A stretch of DNA of 64,000 bases from Lateolabrax maculatus (GCA_031216445.1 CM062210.1:22303001-22367000); one strand, 5' to 3'; shown: positions 24,056 through 34,075, numbered from the stretch's first letter. Translations and numbers: made by a program. Notes: generated from the letters alone by a model not told the origin.

Positions 24056-24595
24056 TATACGTACACACGTCTCCCGCAGAGCTATGTTGAAAGTCCCTCA
24101 ATATTCAGTCGAGTATTGGCTAATGACCTGCAACACCTAGACGTGTCCAGTACAGTACTACAATATGTAGATGATCTCTTGATATGTAGCACCTCCAAAG
24201 CTCAATGTGCACAAGACTCAGTCTCAGCCCTGATGGCTTTAGAAAAGGGGGCTCACAAGGTGAGTAAAAATAAATTACAGTTTTGCCAGACACAGGTTGA
24301 ATACTTAGGTAGACAACTCTGTGGCACTAAATGAGCTATAGTGCCCTCACAAATTGAGGCAGTATCGAAAGCTCCCAAACCACAAACGGTGAGACACATG
24401 TCGTCATTTCTGCCATCTCAGCTTTACTAGAAGCCATACACCATCCAAAAGTGTTAGCCATCATTAAATGCGTAGCTCATCAAAAAACGAATTCCCTGAT
24501 AGCTAAAGGCAACAACTTAGCAGATGAAGCCGCAAAACGCATAGCTACACCCACCTGTATAGGACCACTGCTAGTAGCTGGAGATTGTGAACCAC
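24056..24595 (+). pseudogene. pol: ERV RT 3' half and RNase H tail, unit 5
   Basis: RT frame from 24056 with YVDD near 24163. In-frame TGA at 24332-24334. Frame jump into the RNase H tail (GNNLADEAAK) at about 24409. Same internal deletion as in every other unit, so it predates the amplification. Confidence 0.87.
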
Positions 24596-24604
24596 TGACA
24601 AACT

Positions 24605-24614
24605 TATATATATA

Positions 24615-24652
<38 letters not shown>
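24605..24652. repeat. TA microsatellite inside pol
   Basis: A 48-base TA run with one TGA interruption. The same site is 32 bases long in unit 1 and varies between copies. Confidence 0.95.
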
Positions 24653-24655
<3 letters not shown>

Positions 24656-24663
24656 CTATATAT

Positions 24664-25158
24664 ATGTGCTGCTATGTAATAGCAGCACAACATCAGGCAA
24701 GTCCATATGCACATTCTGTATGGGCAAAAAGGGGGGCAAGTATAATCACTGAAGAAGGTCCATCACATGGGCTATGGCGAAGTGCACATGGACATATTGT
24801 CCTCCCAACATCTTTGGTACAGGTTGCTACACGTAGTGCGCATGGTCAGGACCATTGCACAAGTGGGGAGGTGTTGAGACGCCTTCAAGCAGTCTGGTGG
24901 TCACCATTTTTCCGACCTGCGTTTGTAGCTGAGACAATAAAAAAAGCCCTAAAAATGCTAGGAATCAAACAGAAGTTTAGATGTGTGTATCACCCACAGT
25001 CACAGAGAGTAGTGGAAAGGGCAAATGGCATGCTAAAAGCAAAACTTGCAAAAATTAGAGCAGACAGTCAGTATAAAATCAATTGGGTAGATGCATTGCC
25101 ACTTGCTTTGATGGCTATACGAACACTAACTAACACTAACACTAAGCTAAGAGATTAA
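24664..25158 (+). pseudogene. pol: ERV integrase catalytic region, unit 5
   Basis: The frame open to 25158 covers the second half of the integrase core: FVAETIKKALKMLGIKQKF, then YHPQSQR and VERANGMLKAKL, whose Glu is the third residue of the DDE triad. The first Asp (HMDIL near 24787) lies in another frame with a stop, and the region around the second Asp is eroded. After 25158 the typical HEALTGRPM block appears in yet another frame (about 25165-25215). Only the two long units keep the Glu-bearing half, because short units are cut at the base corresponding to 24938. Confidence 0.87.
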
Positions 25159-25249
25159 CACATCTAATACCACACGAGGCACTTACGGGGAGACCGATGC
25201 CGGTTCCCTTTTGTAGAGGGCCGTATGCGAGCAATGTGAACGAGAACTA

Positions 25250-25630
25250 ACATGCTACCTACGACACCTAACGCAAATACACAAAGCTGTGCTCCAACAG
25301 GTAAAAGCTGTGTCTGAGGACAGAGACGCTGACATTCCAGAGCAGCTAAGGAGAGTTGAACCTGGAGACTGGGTCTACGTAAAGGTGTTCAAACGAAAGT
25401 GGGACCAACCAAGGTGAGAAGGACCCTTTAAGGTTATCCTAACTACCCCAACTGCGCTGAAAGTAGAGGGTAAGAAATGTTGGTTCCATTTAAACCATTG
25501 CTGCAGAGCGAGGGATCCAGGTGAGACAGCAAGGGCACAGCACGATCCAGAAAGGGACGGTGAAGCCTCCCAACTGGAAGATAGACAGCTTCAAGATCCA
25601 AGGACAAAGATGATCACAGAGACTGGCTGA
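25250..25630 (+). pseudogene. pol: ERV integrase C-terminal (GPY/F-type) domain, unit 5
   Basis: A frame with PGDWVYVKVFKRKWDQPR, an in-frame TGA at 25415-25417, then EGPFKVILTTPTALKVEG, the typical C-terminal integrase fold of gammaretrovirus-like ERVs. It ends at TGA 25628-25630. No env-like ORF follows before the LTR. Confidence 0.82.
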
Positions 25631-25881
25631 GAGGAGGAGTACCAGTAAACAACGTAATCACACTCACGTATATAAAGTCAGCTCAATACAATCAAACATT
25701 GACATTAGGACCAGAAGGCATTAAAAATAGACACGCATGTGGTTCACAGACAATGCCTAAAAGAAGGGACAGTGATGGTAGTGGTACAATGTTCACGAAA
25801 TCAATGCACATAGATAAACCTACACCAAACCATGACAGCTGAAGAAGCAACCAAATTGACCCAAATTTAAGTAAAATGAGG

Positions 25882-26322
25882 TGTCTGAGCTGAGAGATGT
25901 CTCTCCCATGTGTGTCCAATGTTTAGATACTTGTGTGGATCCAATGTTTAGATACTTGTGTGGGAAATGTTTAGATAAGCCTATGTCCAAGGTCTGGCTA
26001 CTTTCATAGATGGGTGCCCCTTGGGGGTTGTTTTCCTAAAGTTCCAAAGAGATGAGATCAGTTTCAACCTGAACTATAGGTTCCACCTTCCCTTTCTGTA
26101 AAATAGCCATGTATGGTTATGAGGTTGGCTCTGAGCCTATCTTGTCACCACACATTAGCTATACCATGAGGCTTTAAAAGGTGTAGTTTGAGTGGAAAAC
26201 GGGGGAGATTCACATTGGCTTCGGATCTTCTCACAGGCAATCCATGGTGCTTGTTTTGACGCTGTACTTTTTGTAATAAACCTTTTTATACAACTAAGTC
26301 GGTGTCAGCGGAGATTCCTTCA
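25882..26322 (+). repeat. ERV long terminal repeat (only LTR in unit 5)
   Basis: It begins TGTCTGAGC after a short purine stretch (aaaatgagg) that could be the polypurine tract. It holds a 25-base direct repeat in the U3-like part, a TATA-like TTTAAAAG at 26173-26180, and AATAAA at 26275-26280 about 100 bases later. The right edge is approximate (TTCA near 26322), because no clear primer-binding site follows. The boundaries are inferred, as no second LTR is available for comparison. Confidence 0.6.
25915..25964 (+). promoter_or_regulatory. 25-bp direct repeat in LTR U3
   Basis: Two adjacent copies beginning tccaatgtttagatac, with a third partial copy (aaatgtttagata) after them. Repeats like this in U3 often hold enhancer sites. 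No specific factor is assigned. Confidence 0.6.
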
Positions 26323-26344
26323 TCATCATCACATCATCGCTACA

Positions 26345-26965
26345 GAAGATACAACACAGCCAACCCCTCTCAGACAGCTAAGGTCGCAAAAGGAGGAAGC
26401 ATTTAGGAGTGGAGACAGAAGCAGGTTCAAAGAGGCAAAGTACAGGTTTAGCAAGGAGGTGAGGGGAGCTAAACGACTGTATTCTGAGAAACTCCAACAC
26501 CAGTTCTCAGCCAAGGACTCTGCTTCTGTCTGGAAGGGGCTCAGAGAGCTCACCCATTACAAACCCAGAGCCCCCCACTCTGCTAACGACTTGCGCCTGT
26601 CCAACAATCTGAACAAGTTCTACTGTCGTTTCGAAAGACAATGGGACAGTCCAGACACAATCCCCTGGGACTCCATCCACCAGCCCCAGGCCACCAGCTT
26701 CACCTCTCCCACCACTGCAGGGGCCTGGGCCTCTCCACAACTTCAAACCTCAGAGGCCCCCTTCCCGTCCACAGTGACACCTCTCTCAATCCTGGAGAGG
26801 GATGTTAACAGACAATACAAGAGACAGAACCTCCACAAAGCAGCCGGGCCAGACTCTGTCTCTCCATCCACCCTGAAGCACTGTGCTGACCAGCTGTCTC
26901 TGGTGTTCACAGATATCTTTAACACTTCACTGGAGATATCCCACATACCAGCCTGCTTCAAATGT
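26345..26965 (+). mobile_element. LINE ORF2 fragment (CR1/L2/Rex-type)
   Basis: One open frame (within 26192-26992) encodes the linker between endonuclease and RT plus the first RT motif of a non-LTR retrotransposon: KRLYSEKLQHQF, NKFYCRFERQW, then KAAGPDSVSPSTLKHCADQL and ACFK. Both the endonuclease and most of RT are missing. No 3' tail, poly-A or target duplication is visible. It is more GC-rich than its surroundings. The frame is still open, which suggests it is younger than the ERV lesions, or chance. Confidence 0.8.
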
Positions 26966-27089
26966 TCCAGCAAGAGATACTGTAAGACTTAGAGCACACT
27001 GGCAGACGAAGAGAAAGACAAAAGACACTCACATATGTGCAGCCTGCAGTATACTGGATCCAATGGCCAGCTGACTCAGAACTTGCACA

Positions 27090-27837
27090 CCAATGGAGTG
27101 TGTGAAAAGCCTGGATACAGAAAGAACTGCCCACAGCACAAGAACCACGACTGCCGCTGCACTGCACTCTGATGTATGATGAGACTCAGCAACATACTGA
27201 CTACAAAGAATGCTGGACAGAGTTGATTACAGGCAAAATATTATCTGTAATATGTCAAGACCTGTATGTTGGACCACAAGGACCAGCAGCAGCAGTTACT
27301 CTACCACCAGAACTACGTCCCTGGTTTCAAGTCACCAGCTCCGTCCCACATGTTACACTCCTGATAGCTAATGGACATGAATCACGTGACCTAGGACCGA
27401 TGGTGAAGGCAGCACTACAAGTGACTGTATGGAAACCAACTCAGAACACGCATGTGCAGTCATCCTCCGATGGACAATATGTGAAAATATTTCTGCGAGC
27501 ATATGACAAAGGAACAAGAGCCCAAGTGCTACTAAGTCAGAGATTCCCTACTCAACTGCCACTCTCAGAAGAACATAGTGTGCTACTACATCAGATACCA
27601 CATGAGTTATGGTCACATCATAAAACAGATGTAGGGCTAGTTATGTCAGCACAGCCAGTTCACATCAAAGCAAAAGAGGGCATTGTGTTGCCATACCAAA
27701 AACAATATCCCATGAAACCACACCAAATAGCAGGTATAAGACCCACCATCAAGGGCTTGGTAGCAGCAGGTGTGTTAAAACCAACAAAAAGTCTGTGTAA
27801 TACACCAACTTGTCCAATAAAACAAAATAAACTCTAG
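27090..27837 (+). pseudogene. pol: ERV gag/pol 5' region to RT fingers, unit 5
   Basis: A 221-codon frame from 27172. Its C-terminal part is the RT start (VGLVMSAQPVHIKAKEG, HQIAGIRPTIKGLVAAGVL, CNTPTCPI). The upstream part (LYVGPQGPAAAVTLPPELRPW cut here at 20: LYVGPQGPAAAVTLPPELRP) resembles the gag-pol linker of fish ERVs such as ZFERV. A degraded zinc-knuckle-like stretch (KPGYRKNCPQ near 27107) may be the nucleocapsid end, with low confidence. A stop TAG at 27835-27837 and a frame change end the ORF inside RT. No protease active-site motif is seen. Confidence 0.78.
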
Positions 27838-28029
27838 TGACTATCGATTGGTGCATGATTTGTGCGCCATTAATTCCACTGTAGATGCAGAAGTACCTGT
27901 GGTTCCAGACCCACATACTTTGCTTTCTAATATCCCACATGACGCCTGTTGGTACACAGCATTTGTTAGTGTGCCATTACACCCAGATTCACAGTATCTG
28001 TTTGCTTTTACATATCAAGGACAGCAGTA
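27838..28029 (+). pseudogene. pol: ERV RT 5' half (fingers/palm), unit 5
   Basis: A frame with DYRLVHDLCAIN, the PDPHTLLSNIP block and VPLHPDSQYLFAF. The residues between WYTA and SVPLHP, where the first catalytic Asp should lie, are missing. It ends exactly where CACTGTAAA starts at 28030. The polymerase continues 3' of the transposon, at 35428 in the next unit. Confidence 0.85.
28026..28029. repeat. Left AGTA target duplication of the CMC-type element
   Basis: AGTA immediately before CACTGTAAA at 28030, matched by AGTA at 35426-35429 immediately after the right terminus. Confidence 0.72.
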
Positions 28030-28219
28030 CACTGTAAATGCAAACATGGTATTTAATTAAAAATAGTAAATTGACTTAAATCATTTTTTATCAAATTGCT
28101 ATTAACACTTACTTTTAGTAAGTTACTTGTAATTTGTGGTTGAAAAATCTCACCAGCTCAGTCTACTTGAACTGGATTAATTTAGAAAAAGTATGTTTTC
28201 GATAATTGTGCTTTTACAA

Positions 28220-28345
28220 GTACATTTACTCAATACTGCACTTAAGTACAAAGTACTTTAAGTACTTTACTTTTTTTTTCATATTACTGTCTACTTTTAC
28301 TCCACTACATTTCAGAGGGAAATATTGTACTTTTTACATCACTGC
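28220..28345. repeat. Dispersed teleost repeat fragment
   Basis: Contains tactccactacatttcaga and gggaaatattgtactttt, phrases I recognise from a very common fish interspersed repeat. It lies inside the transposon left arm. The ends are not defined. The bases between it and 28550 are AT-rich with no gene. Confidence 0.55.
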
Positions 28346-28559
28346 ATATGTAATAATACATACGCGATATATAATAATAATCAGTAGTATGCTACTTTTA
28401 ATTTTAATATTTTAAGTATTTCTTTTTGTGGTTATATGTTTTTTACTTAATTGAAATTTTCACTGCAGGAGCTGTATTGTAAAAGAGTAGTTTAACGGAG
28501 TTGTATTAGTACTTTTGCTTCGATTTGAAAACTTCGCCGGCTTTTTTTTTTTTTTTTCC

Positions 28560-28707
28560 CGACCTGTGGGCATGCGCAACTCCGTCCTCTCTACGCCTGA
28601 CGGTATGTCAACAACACACCCGCAACGGACGAGGAGCTGGACCTAATCCCTGCAACAGCACTCGTTAAGGTTATTTTCAGCATTCTTGTGCTTGGCACAC
28701 TCATTTG
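28560..28707 (+). other. Candidate non-coding first exon of the transposon transcript
   Basis: A GC-richer island beginning near gcatgcgcaactccg and ending at a good donor (TTTG, then gtgagtaa at 28708). It has no useful ORF. It lies upstream of the zinc-finger exon in the same orientation, so it could be the 5' leader. Short units lack it. Confidence 0.4.
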
Positions 28708-28814
28708 GTGAGTAATATTTTACCCTTGTTTAGACCGTTTTCTTTCTGTAAGTAAGCGCCATATTTTTCGTGCTTGCTAGTAATGATGTGTGTTGTAATG
28801 TCGGCTAACGCTGC

Positions 28815-28836
28815 CTCAGAGCTATATAGCTCTGAG
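28815..28836. repeat. 22-bp perfect palindrome
   Basis: Reads CTCAGAGCTATATAGCTCTG plus AG and is its own reverse complement over 22 bases. It is in the intron after the candidate first exon. Function unknown. Confidence 0.8.
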
Positions 28837-29227
28837 CTAGCTGAACTATATTATGGACATAACGTGTCTTACTTTTGTCACGTTAAAGTTGAGGAGAAAC
28901 TTTAGTGTAGCGGTCGCGGGCGTGCTCGTCACGTGCACGCGCACACCCGCTGTCGGAGTTGATTTTTTTTTCTGAGGCCAGTCATCTATGAGTACTCACT
29001 CACGATGAGAGACTGATCCCGGCGGTTTGTGAGTTTCCATGAGCAGGAGGGCATTCACATGGCAGAACATCAGAACAAGTCTGGATGTATCATTTTATTT
29101 TACGTTCGGCTGTTAAGTTAGGACTATGCTAACTTAATGTTATTTTATTTAACCCTCCTCACTTAACACTAGTCATATTTGTAGCTGTGTCGTTTCCATG
29201 GTTACCACGTTTAGCGCGCCCAATGAG

Positions 29228-29347
29228 CCGGTCACCCGCTCCACTCAGTGTGATCATTCTGCAGGATCAATGAACTGTCAGCGTGTTTAATCAATCATAA
29301 CTCTGAATACTAAACTTTCACGGGATTGTTTAATGCAAACGTCACAC

Positions 29348-29390
<43 letters not shown>

Positions 29391-29881
29391 ATAATATATA
29401 CAGATATATAGGGAGAGAGAGATAGATAGATAGATATAGATTTTCATTTTTTTTGATATATATGTAGATATACATATTCATTTTTTCTGAGATCTAACTT
29501 CTGTCTATTGTGTTTTATCTTATATTGATGTATAATGTTGTATTGTTTCTTCATTTTTCAACTTATTAAAATAGCTGAGTAGTACACAATCTGCTTCTGC
29601 TTCTCTATCATATATTAGTGTTTTTATATATATGTGTGTGTGTGTATTATATTATATCATACATAGCATATATCACATACCAGAATATTCTATTACCGTT
29701 ATGCCTATTATGTATATTAAAATACGCCGAATCATGTGTCCGGTATCATGCCTACATGTATGACGTTTGCAGAAAAAAATCCCGTGAAAATCAGTTTAGT
29801 ATTCAGAGTTATGATTAATTAAATGCATTGACACTTCATTGTACCTGCAGACAGATTACACTGAGTGGAGCGGGTGACCGG
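29228..29881. mobile_element. Nested element with about 125-bp imperfect inverted repeats
   Basis: The left arm 29228-29352 (starts ccggtcacccgctccactca) is the reverse complement, with mismatches, of the right arm 29754-29881 (ends gtgaccgg). The core between the arms is a TA run, a GATA-like run (gatagatagata) and AT-rich sequence. The structure looks like a MITE-type non-autonomous element or a foldback. I see no convincing target duplication. A transcript through it would form a long hairpin. Confidence 0.72.
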
Positions 29882-29884
29882 TCC

Positions 29885-29895
29885 AAGATGGCGGC
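29885..29895 (+). promoter_or_regulatory. YY1-type site AAGATGGCGGC
   Basis: A consensus-like YY1 site directly beside the right arm of the inverted repeat, in a CG-containing stretch (29880-30030). YY1 sites in this orientation are common just downstream of transcription starts, so a second start for the zinc-finger transcript is possible. Absent from short units. Confidence 0.45.
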
Positions 29896-30277
29896 CCCAC
29901 GTCTCGTCAGCGCCAATAGGCAGTAGCGGTCGATGCGGCGTCTACTCTTTATATGTCTATGCCGCACACTGTTTACTTGCGCAGTGCTTGTCTGATCACA
30001 CGAGGAGTGCAGTGAGAGCCCGCAGATCAGATTTGGGACAGACAAAAGGGTCTCCCTGTCTGTCTTTTTATCATAGCCTGTTACCATTGCTGGCATACTC
30101 AGTGGCCTAAGTTATTCTTTAAGGTTATGTTGTCTAGAATATGTACATTACAATAGTCTTTGTGGGTAATAGGCCTATGTTACAGTTTTCACTTGTACTG
30201 GAAACAAGATGTTTATGAGTTGTGGTGAGCTTTGGTTGTGTTAAATTGTTGTATTCTTCTTAACTGTCCCCTTCCAG

Positions 30278-30324
30278 GCTCAGGCAGATGGTGATCAATC
30301 CACAGTTCCCTTGATACCACATAA
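30278..30324 (+). other. Candidate 47-base second leader exon
   Basis: Acceptor ccccttccag at 30268-30277 and donor gtgagt from 30325. Joined to the next acceptor at 30548, the only frame that reaches the zinc-finger frame reads TAA at the exon end. It therefore fits as 5' UTR, which supports the ATG at 30576. Confidence 0.45.
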
Positions 30325-30575
30325 GTGAGTCATTTACCATTTACCTTTTGTACTGCTGTGTTCATTTGGTAGCTGTTCTTGTCTTAAAGAAGTGAAATGA
30401 TTAAAAGCTTGATAATTAGATAGATTTTTGCAAGGATTTAGTTTTTTTCTGTTGCTCTGGTATTTCAAGTCTGATACTGCATGTTAGTGTTTTTGTTTTT
30501 TGTTTCTATTTTGCCGGGCTTGATGCTAAAATGATCTTTTCTTTTCAGATTTTTCAAGAAGACAAAAAACTTCCT

Positions 30576-31307
30576 ATGCAGTGGTCGTGTAAGTACTGCA
30601 CATTTTGCGCTGAAAAGAGGTGCTTCTTACTTAAGCATTACCGCTTAAAACACGGGTGCCACACTCGAATATCACCACTACCGTGCCTTTATAAGGAGTG
30701 CCTGTGCACATTTAAATCTTTCAATGCACTCAAAGTCCACTTATCAACATGGCACACTCAAAAGGACCTGGGCAACGTGGGTGAAACTGCTTTCCATTGT
30801 CAGCTGTGTGACTTTGTGGAGCCTTGCACTGGAGCTGACTTTTTTACCCATTTACGAAGACATTTGAAGCTGAAGCAAAAGGTTTCCTGTCCATATCAAG
30901 GCTGTAGCTTTCAGAGCAATGTTTATTCAACCTTTAATGCACATAAAAGCAAAGAACATCAAGACCACAATAAGATGGCATTCAAACCTGAAATTGTGTC
31001 ACATAATGTACTTGATGTACCTCCACCTAATATAAATATTCAACCTGAGGATAGTGCCCCTGAAACTGATCAGGTTGAGTTTGAGGTTACTGAGCTCAAT
31101 GAAGATGTGGGAGACTTGGAGAGTCAGTTGGAACATAATGTAGCTGCTGTTTTTCTGAAAATGTCATCGATTCTTAACATCTCTGAAAATGCCCTGCAAG
31201 AAGTTATAGAGCAGATCAACCAAATTTATGTGCTTTCACAGCCATTGTTACATACCTCGGTTGGAAAAATACTAAATCAACATTGTGGAGATGTTGAGGA
31301 CTCTTAA
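30576..31307 (+). CDS. Four-finger C2H2 protein, unit 5 (with upstream leader region)
   Basis: 243 codons. Ser replaces Leu at residue 4, just before the first zinc-binding Cys, and the linker has Asp (VLDVPP). This copy and the unit 6 copy are the only ones with candidate promoter and leader exons upstream, so if any copy is transcribed from its own promoter it should be one of these. Confidence 0.75.
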   Translation: MQWSCKYCTFCAEKRCFLLKHYRLKHGCHTRISPLPCLYKECLCTFKSFNALKVHLSTWHTQKDLGNVGETAFHCQLCDFVEPCTGADFFTHLRRHLKLKQKVSCPYQGCSFQSNVYSTFNAHKSKEHQDHNKMAFKPEIVSHNVLDVPPPNINIQPEDSAPETDQVEFEVTELNEDVGDLESQLEHNVAAVFLKMSSILNISENALQEVIEQINQIYVLSQPLLHTSVGKILNQHCGDVEDS

Positions 31308-31788
31308 GTGAGTGAGATAGCTAAAGTATTTACTGAGAATAATGTATTCCTGAAATTCACTTCTACTAGGGGGTCATTGTCAACCACTAGCAAGCGAACA
31401 TCATACATTTGAAAAGAATTCTCAGTGGTGACGCCTATTGAGTTTGTCCTAAAAAATGACAGGCAGACAGTTGTGTATATCCCCATACTAAAAATGCTGC
31501 AGACATTACTAAACAATGGAGAAATTTTAGATAAGGCCATGTCATCTGAGACAAATTTGTCACAAGGATACAGATCTCACAGGGATGGTTACCGGTTTAA
31601 AGACAATTCTCTCTTGACAGAGGAAGAATTCAGGATTGCTCTTTTCTTGTACATAGATGATTTTGAGGTGGCTAAGCCCTTGGGAACCTCCAGAAAGAAA
31701 CACAAGCTGCCATCTACTGGGTACTTGGAAATCTACACCCTAAATATCGCTCCTCTCTTCATTCCATTCAGCTTGCTCTACTCATCAT
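31308..31788 (+). pseudogene. Transposase remnant, unit 5
   Basis: TAA just before 31308 and TGA at 31410-31412 lie in one continuous homologous frame. Frameshift at about 31707-31709. Passes into the PB1-like module near 31788. The lesions are the same as in short units, so the element was already dead before the short form arose. Confidence 0.63.
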
Positions 31789-34075
31789 CGCTGAAGATGA
31801 TATCAGGAAGTTGACTTTAAATGAGAGACCACAGTCTATTGAAGAATTAAAAGTGCAACTGGTAGATAAACTGTCACTGCAGTATGACTTTAAACTGCAG
31901 TATGAAGATCAAGACTTCCATAATGCCCTCTGCAATTTGACTGAAATAACTGATTTACCTGAAAGAGCTACGCTCAAAATCATCCCTCTTGTGACTCTCC
32001 ATTTAACCGCATTGTCATCACCCACCACAACATCAGACACTGAGTGCAGCACAGCAGACACTGAGATCCTGTCGACAGGAAGAGCATCACCATCGCTAAG
32101 ACAACAGTGGCCAGATTTCTTTGACATACCCAATTTCTCAGTTGATGTTGACTATAGACTCAGACAGGCAGATCTTGCCTTTATGAAGGATGGAACACGT
32201 ATGACTCTACCACGAGATATGAAGCATGACATACTAGAAAAGCTTGCTGAGACGATGTACAGTTTCGAGGCTTACCCTAAAGATGATGACTTCAGCAGTG
32301 TTGCAAAAGCACTAATTAGCAAACACCCCTGCCTCACTGAGCCTGGACCACACAGATGGTATGGCTGGAAAAACAGCCTTAAATTATCGCACAAAGCTTC
32401 AAAAAGCTGGATGTGAGGATGTAGCAATCAATGGAGGCAAAAGAAGTAAAGGCAACCCAGAAGGAGAATCCTCAAGCAAGAATATCAAACGGCCAAAAAG
32501 AGGTGAAGCAAACTACCTACCTAACTTACCTGAAGGACATGATGAAACAAGCCTTGAAAATGCCAGAAAGGTTCTCGTGGAAGAAATGAAGAAGAAACAA
32601 CCCAATGGCACTCTCATCTCACAAATGATGGACCAATCATTCCCACTACGCAGACAAGAAATTGTAGAAAAGGAACCTGCTGTACAGAACATTGTTGAAC
32701 GATGGCCAGCACTCTTCACAGACAGGTAAACTATTTTTGTTCTCAACCAATAAAATAATGCCTATCAAAAAGAAATTCAAGGTGTGTGGCTAGAAATCCA
32801 AACACACTTGTTGGAATGTTAACACTTCTGCCATCTCTCCATCCCTACCCACCCCTCTCTCTACTTTTCAGGTGTTTGCTGAGTTCAACAGAATCGCAAG
32901 TAAGAATCTTGAGGGAGACTTCTTTGAGGCTCTGGACCAGTATACCCCACGTTTCATTGAACTTTTCAAAACAAGAAGGGGAACTGTTGGCCAGAAGCTC
33001 AGTGAGCTGATGCAGCACATGAGCTGGATGGTTAGTAGGTTAATTTTGCTTTTGATCTGTGTGATAGTTCATCAATCAAGTTCTAAATGAGATGATCCAG
33101 CCCAACCTATTCTATTTCCTGTCTGACTTGTGCTTGTGCCTTGCAAATTACTCTGTTAACTGGTCTTTTCTCTCTCTGTGTATCATTAGACACCAGACGT
33201 GACAGTACTTCGCTCTGTTGTCCTCAAAGGCATTCCTATTTTACTTGGTGACGACTCCAGTGAATTCTTCAAGACATGCTCTGTAAGTACTTGCACATAA
33301 GAAAAAGTTTGGTCTGCATTAAAATAGAACTATATCTGTGCTGACATAGAAGATGTAATTTTATCTGCACAATATACAATATACATTTTGTACAGTGATT
33401 GATGTATTTTGTATGGCAATTCCTCCACAGCTAATCTGAGAGGTATTTAAACAGCCAGTAAATAAAAATGAAATTTGCCACATAAACGTTGTACACATTA
33501 ATTAATTGTAAATCTAAGGAGCAGGAGTCCAGGCTGAAAAGTCAGTGTCACTGTTTAAGAATATATGGACCTTGTGGACCATAGCTTTAGTTTAATCATA
33601 CCACATTTATTTTGTTGGTTATATTGTAACAATCCAGTGTGAACACATATTTAAAACCATATTCCCTAGCAAATGCTTTCAACATTAAAAATGAATGTTT
33701 TAGAAGAGCATAAATTGCCATGCTGAAGAATGTGTGTGTGTGTCTTTGTAGGGTACAGCGAGAGACGAGGCCCTAGAATGCACTGTCGGTGTGCTGACAG
33801 TTGTCAGTGAAGATAATCCTCATGAGGGTCCAAGTTCAGTAGACCTCCAGCCCATCTCCACTGCCATCATTCTGGAGGGAGGTATCATCTTGGATCATAT
33901 AAAAAAACTTGCCTCAGGCAGTTTGTCTGTTATTTGGGCTTACATATGCTTTGCATTTGGATTACCCAAAATGCATGGCAAATACACTCAACTTCATTCA
34001 GACTGTGATGCTTGGACTGGGAAAGAAAACCTCCCACCAAAACTGTTAACTTTGAAGAACAGTCTACTGGGTTAG
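31789..34075 (+). pseudogene. PB1-like/SAMD3-like module, unit 5
   Basis: Exon A 31789-32725 (frameshift 32384/32385), B 32872-33030, C 33190-33282, D 33752-34075. Donor gttagt after exon B and Leu in GGIILDHIKK, both shared only with unit 4. Confidence 0.74.

Larger units (their letters stand above)
24054..28029 (+). mobile_element. Permuted class I ERV segment of long unit 5
   Basis: This is the full non-transposon part of a long unit. Order: RT 3' half, RNase H tail, integrase, LTR, LINE fragment, gag/pol 5' part, RT 5' half. The RT halves sit at the two ends, each abutting a transposon terminus and one AGTA copy (24054-24057 and 28026-28029). Taking out the transposon and one AGTA leaves the two RT parts contiguous in frame. 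Env is absent. PR is not recognisable. The block between IN and the LTR (25631-25881) shows no gene. The type resembles fish epsilon/gamma-like ERVs. All genes are broken. Confidence 0.82.

Noticed and set aside
26323..26345. tRNA primer-binding site after the LTR
   Set aside because: The catcatcatcacatcatcg stretch matches no primer tRNA end that I recognise. The site may have been lost with the LINE junction.
29287..29481. Tyr/Ile-rich ORFs around the TA/GATA repeats
   Set aside because: Low-complexity translation of microsatellites.
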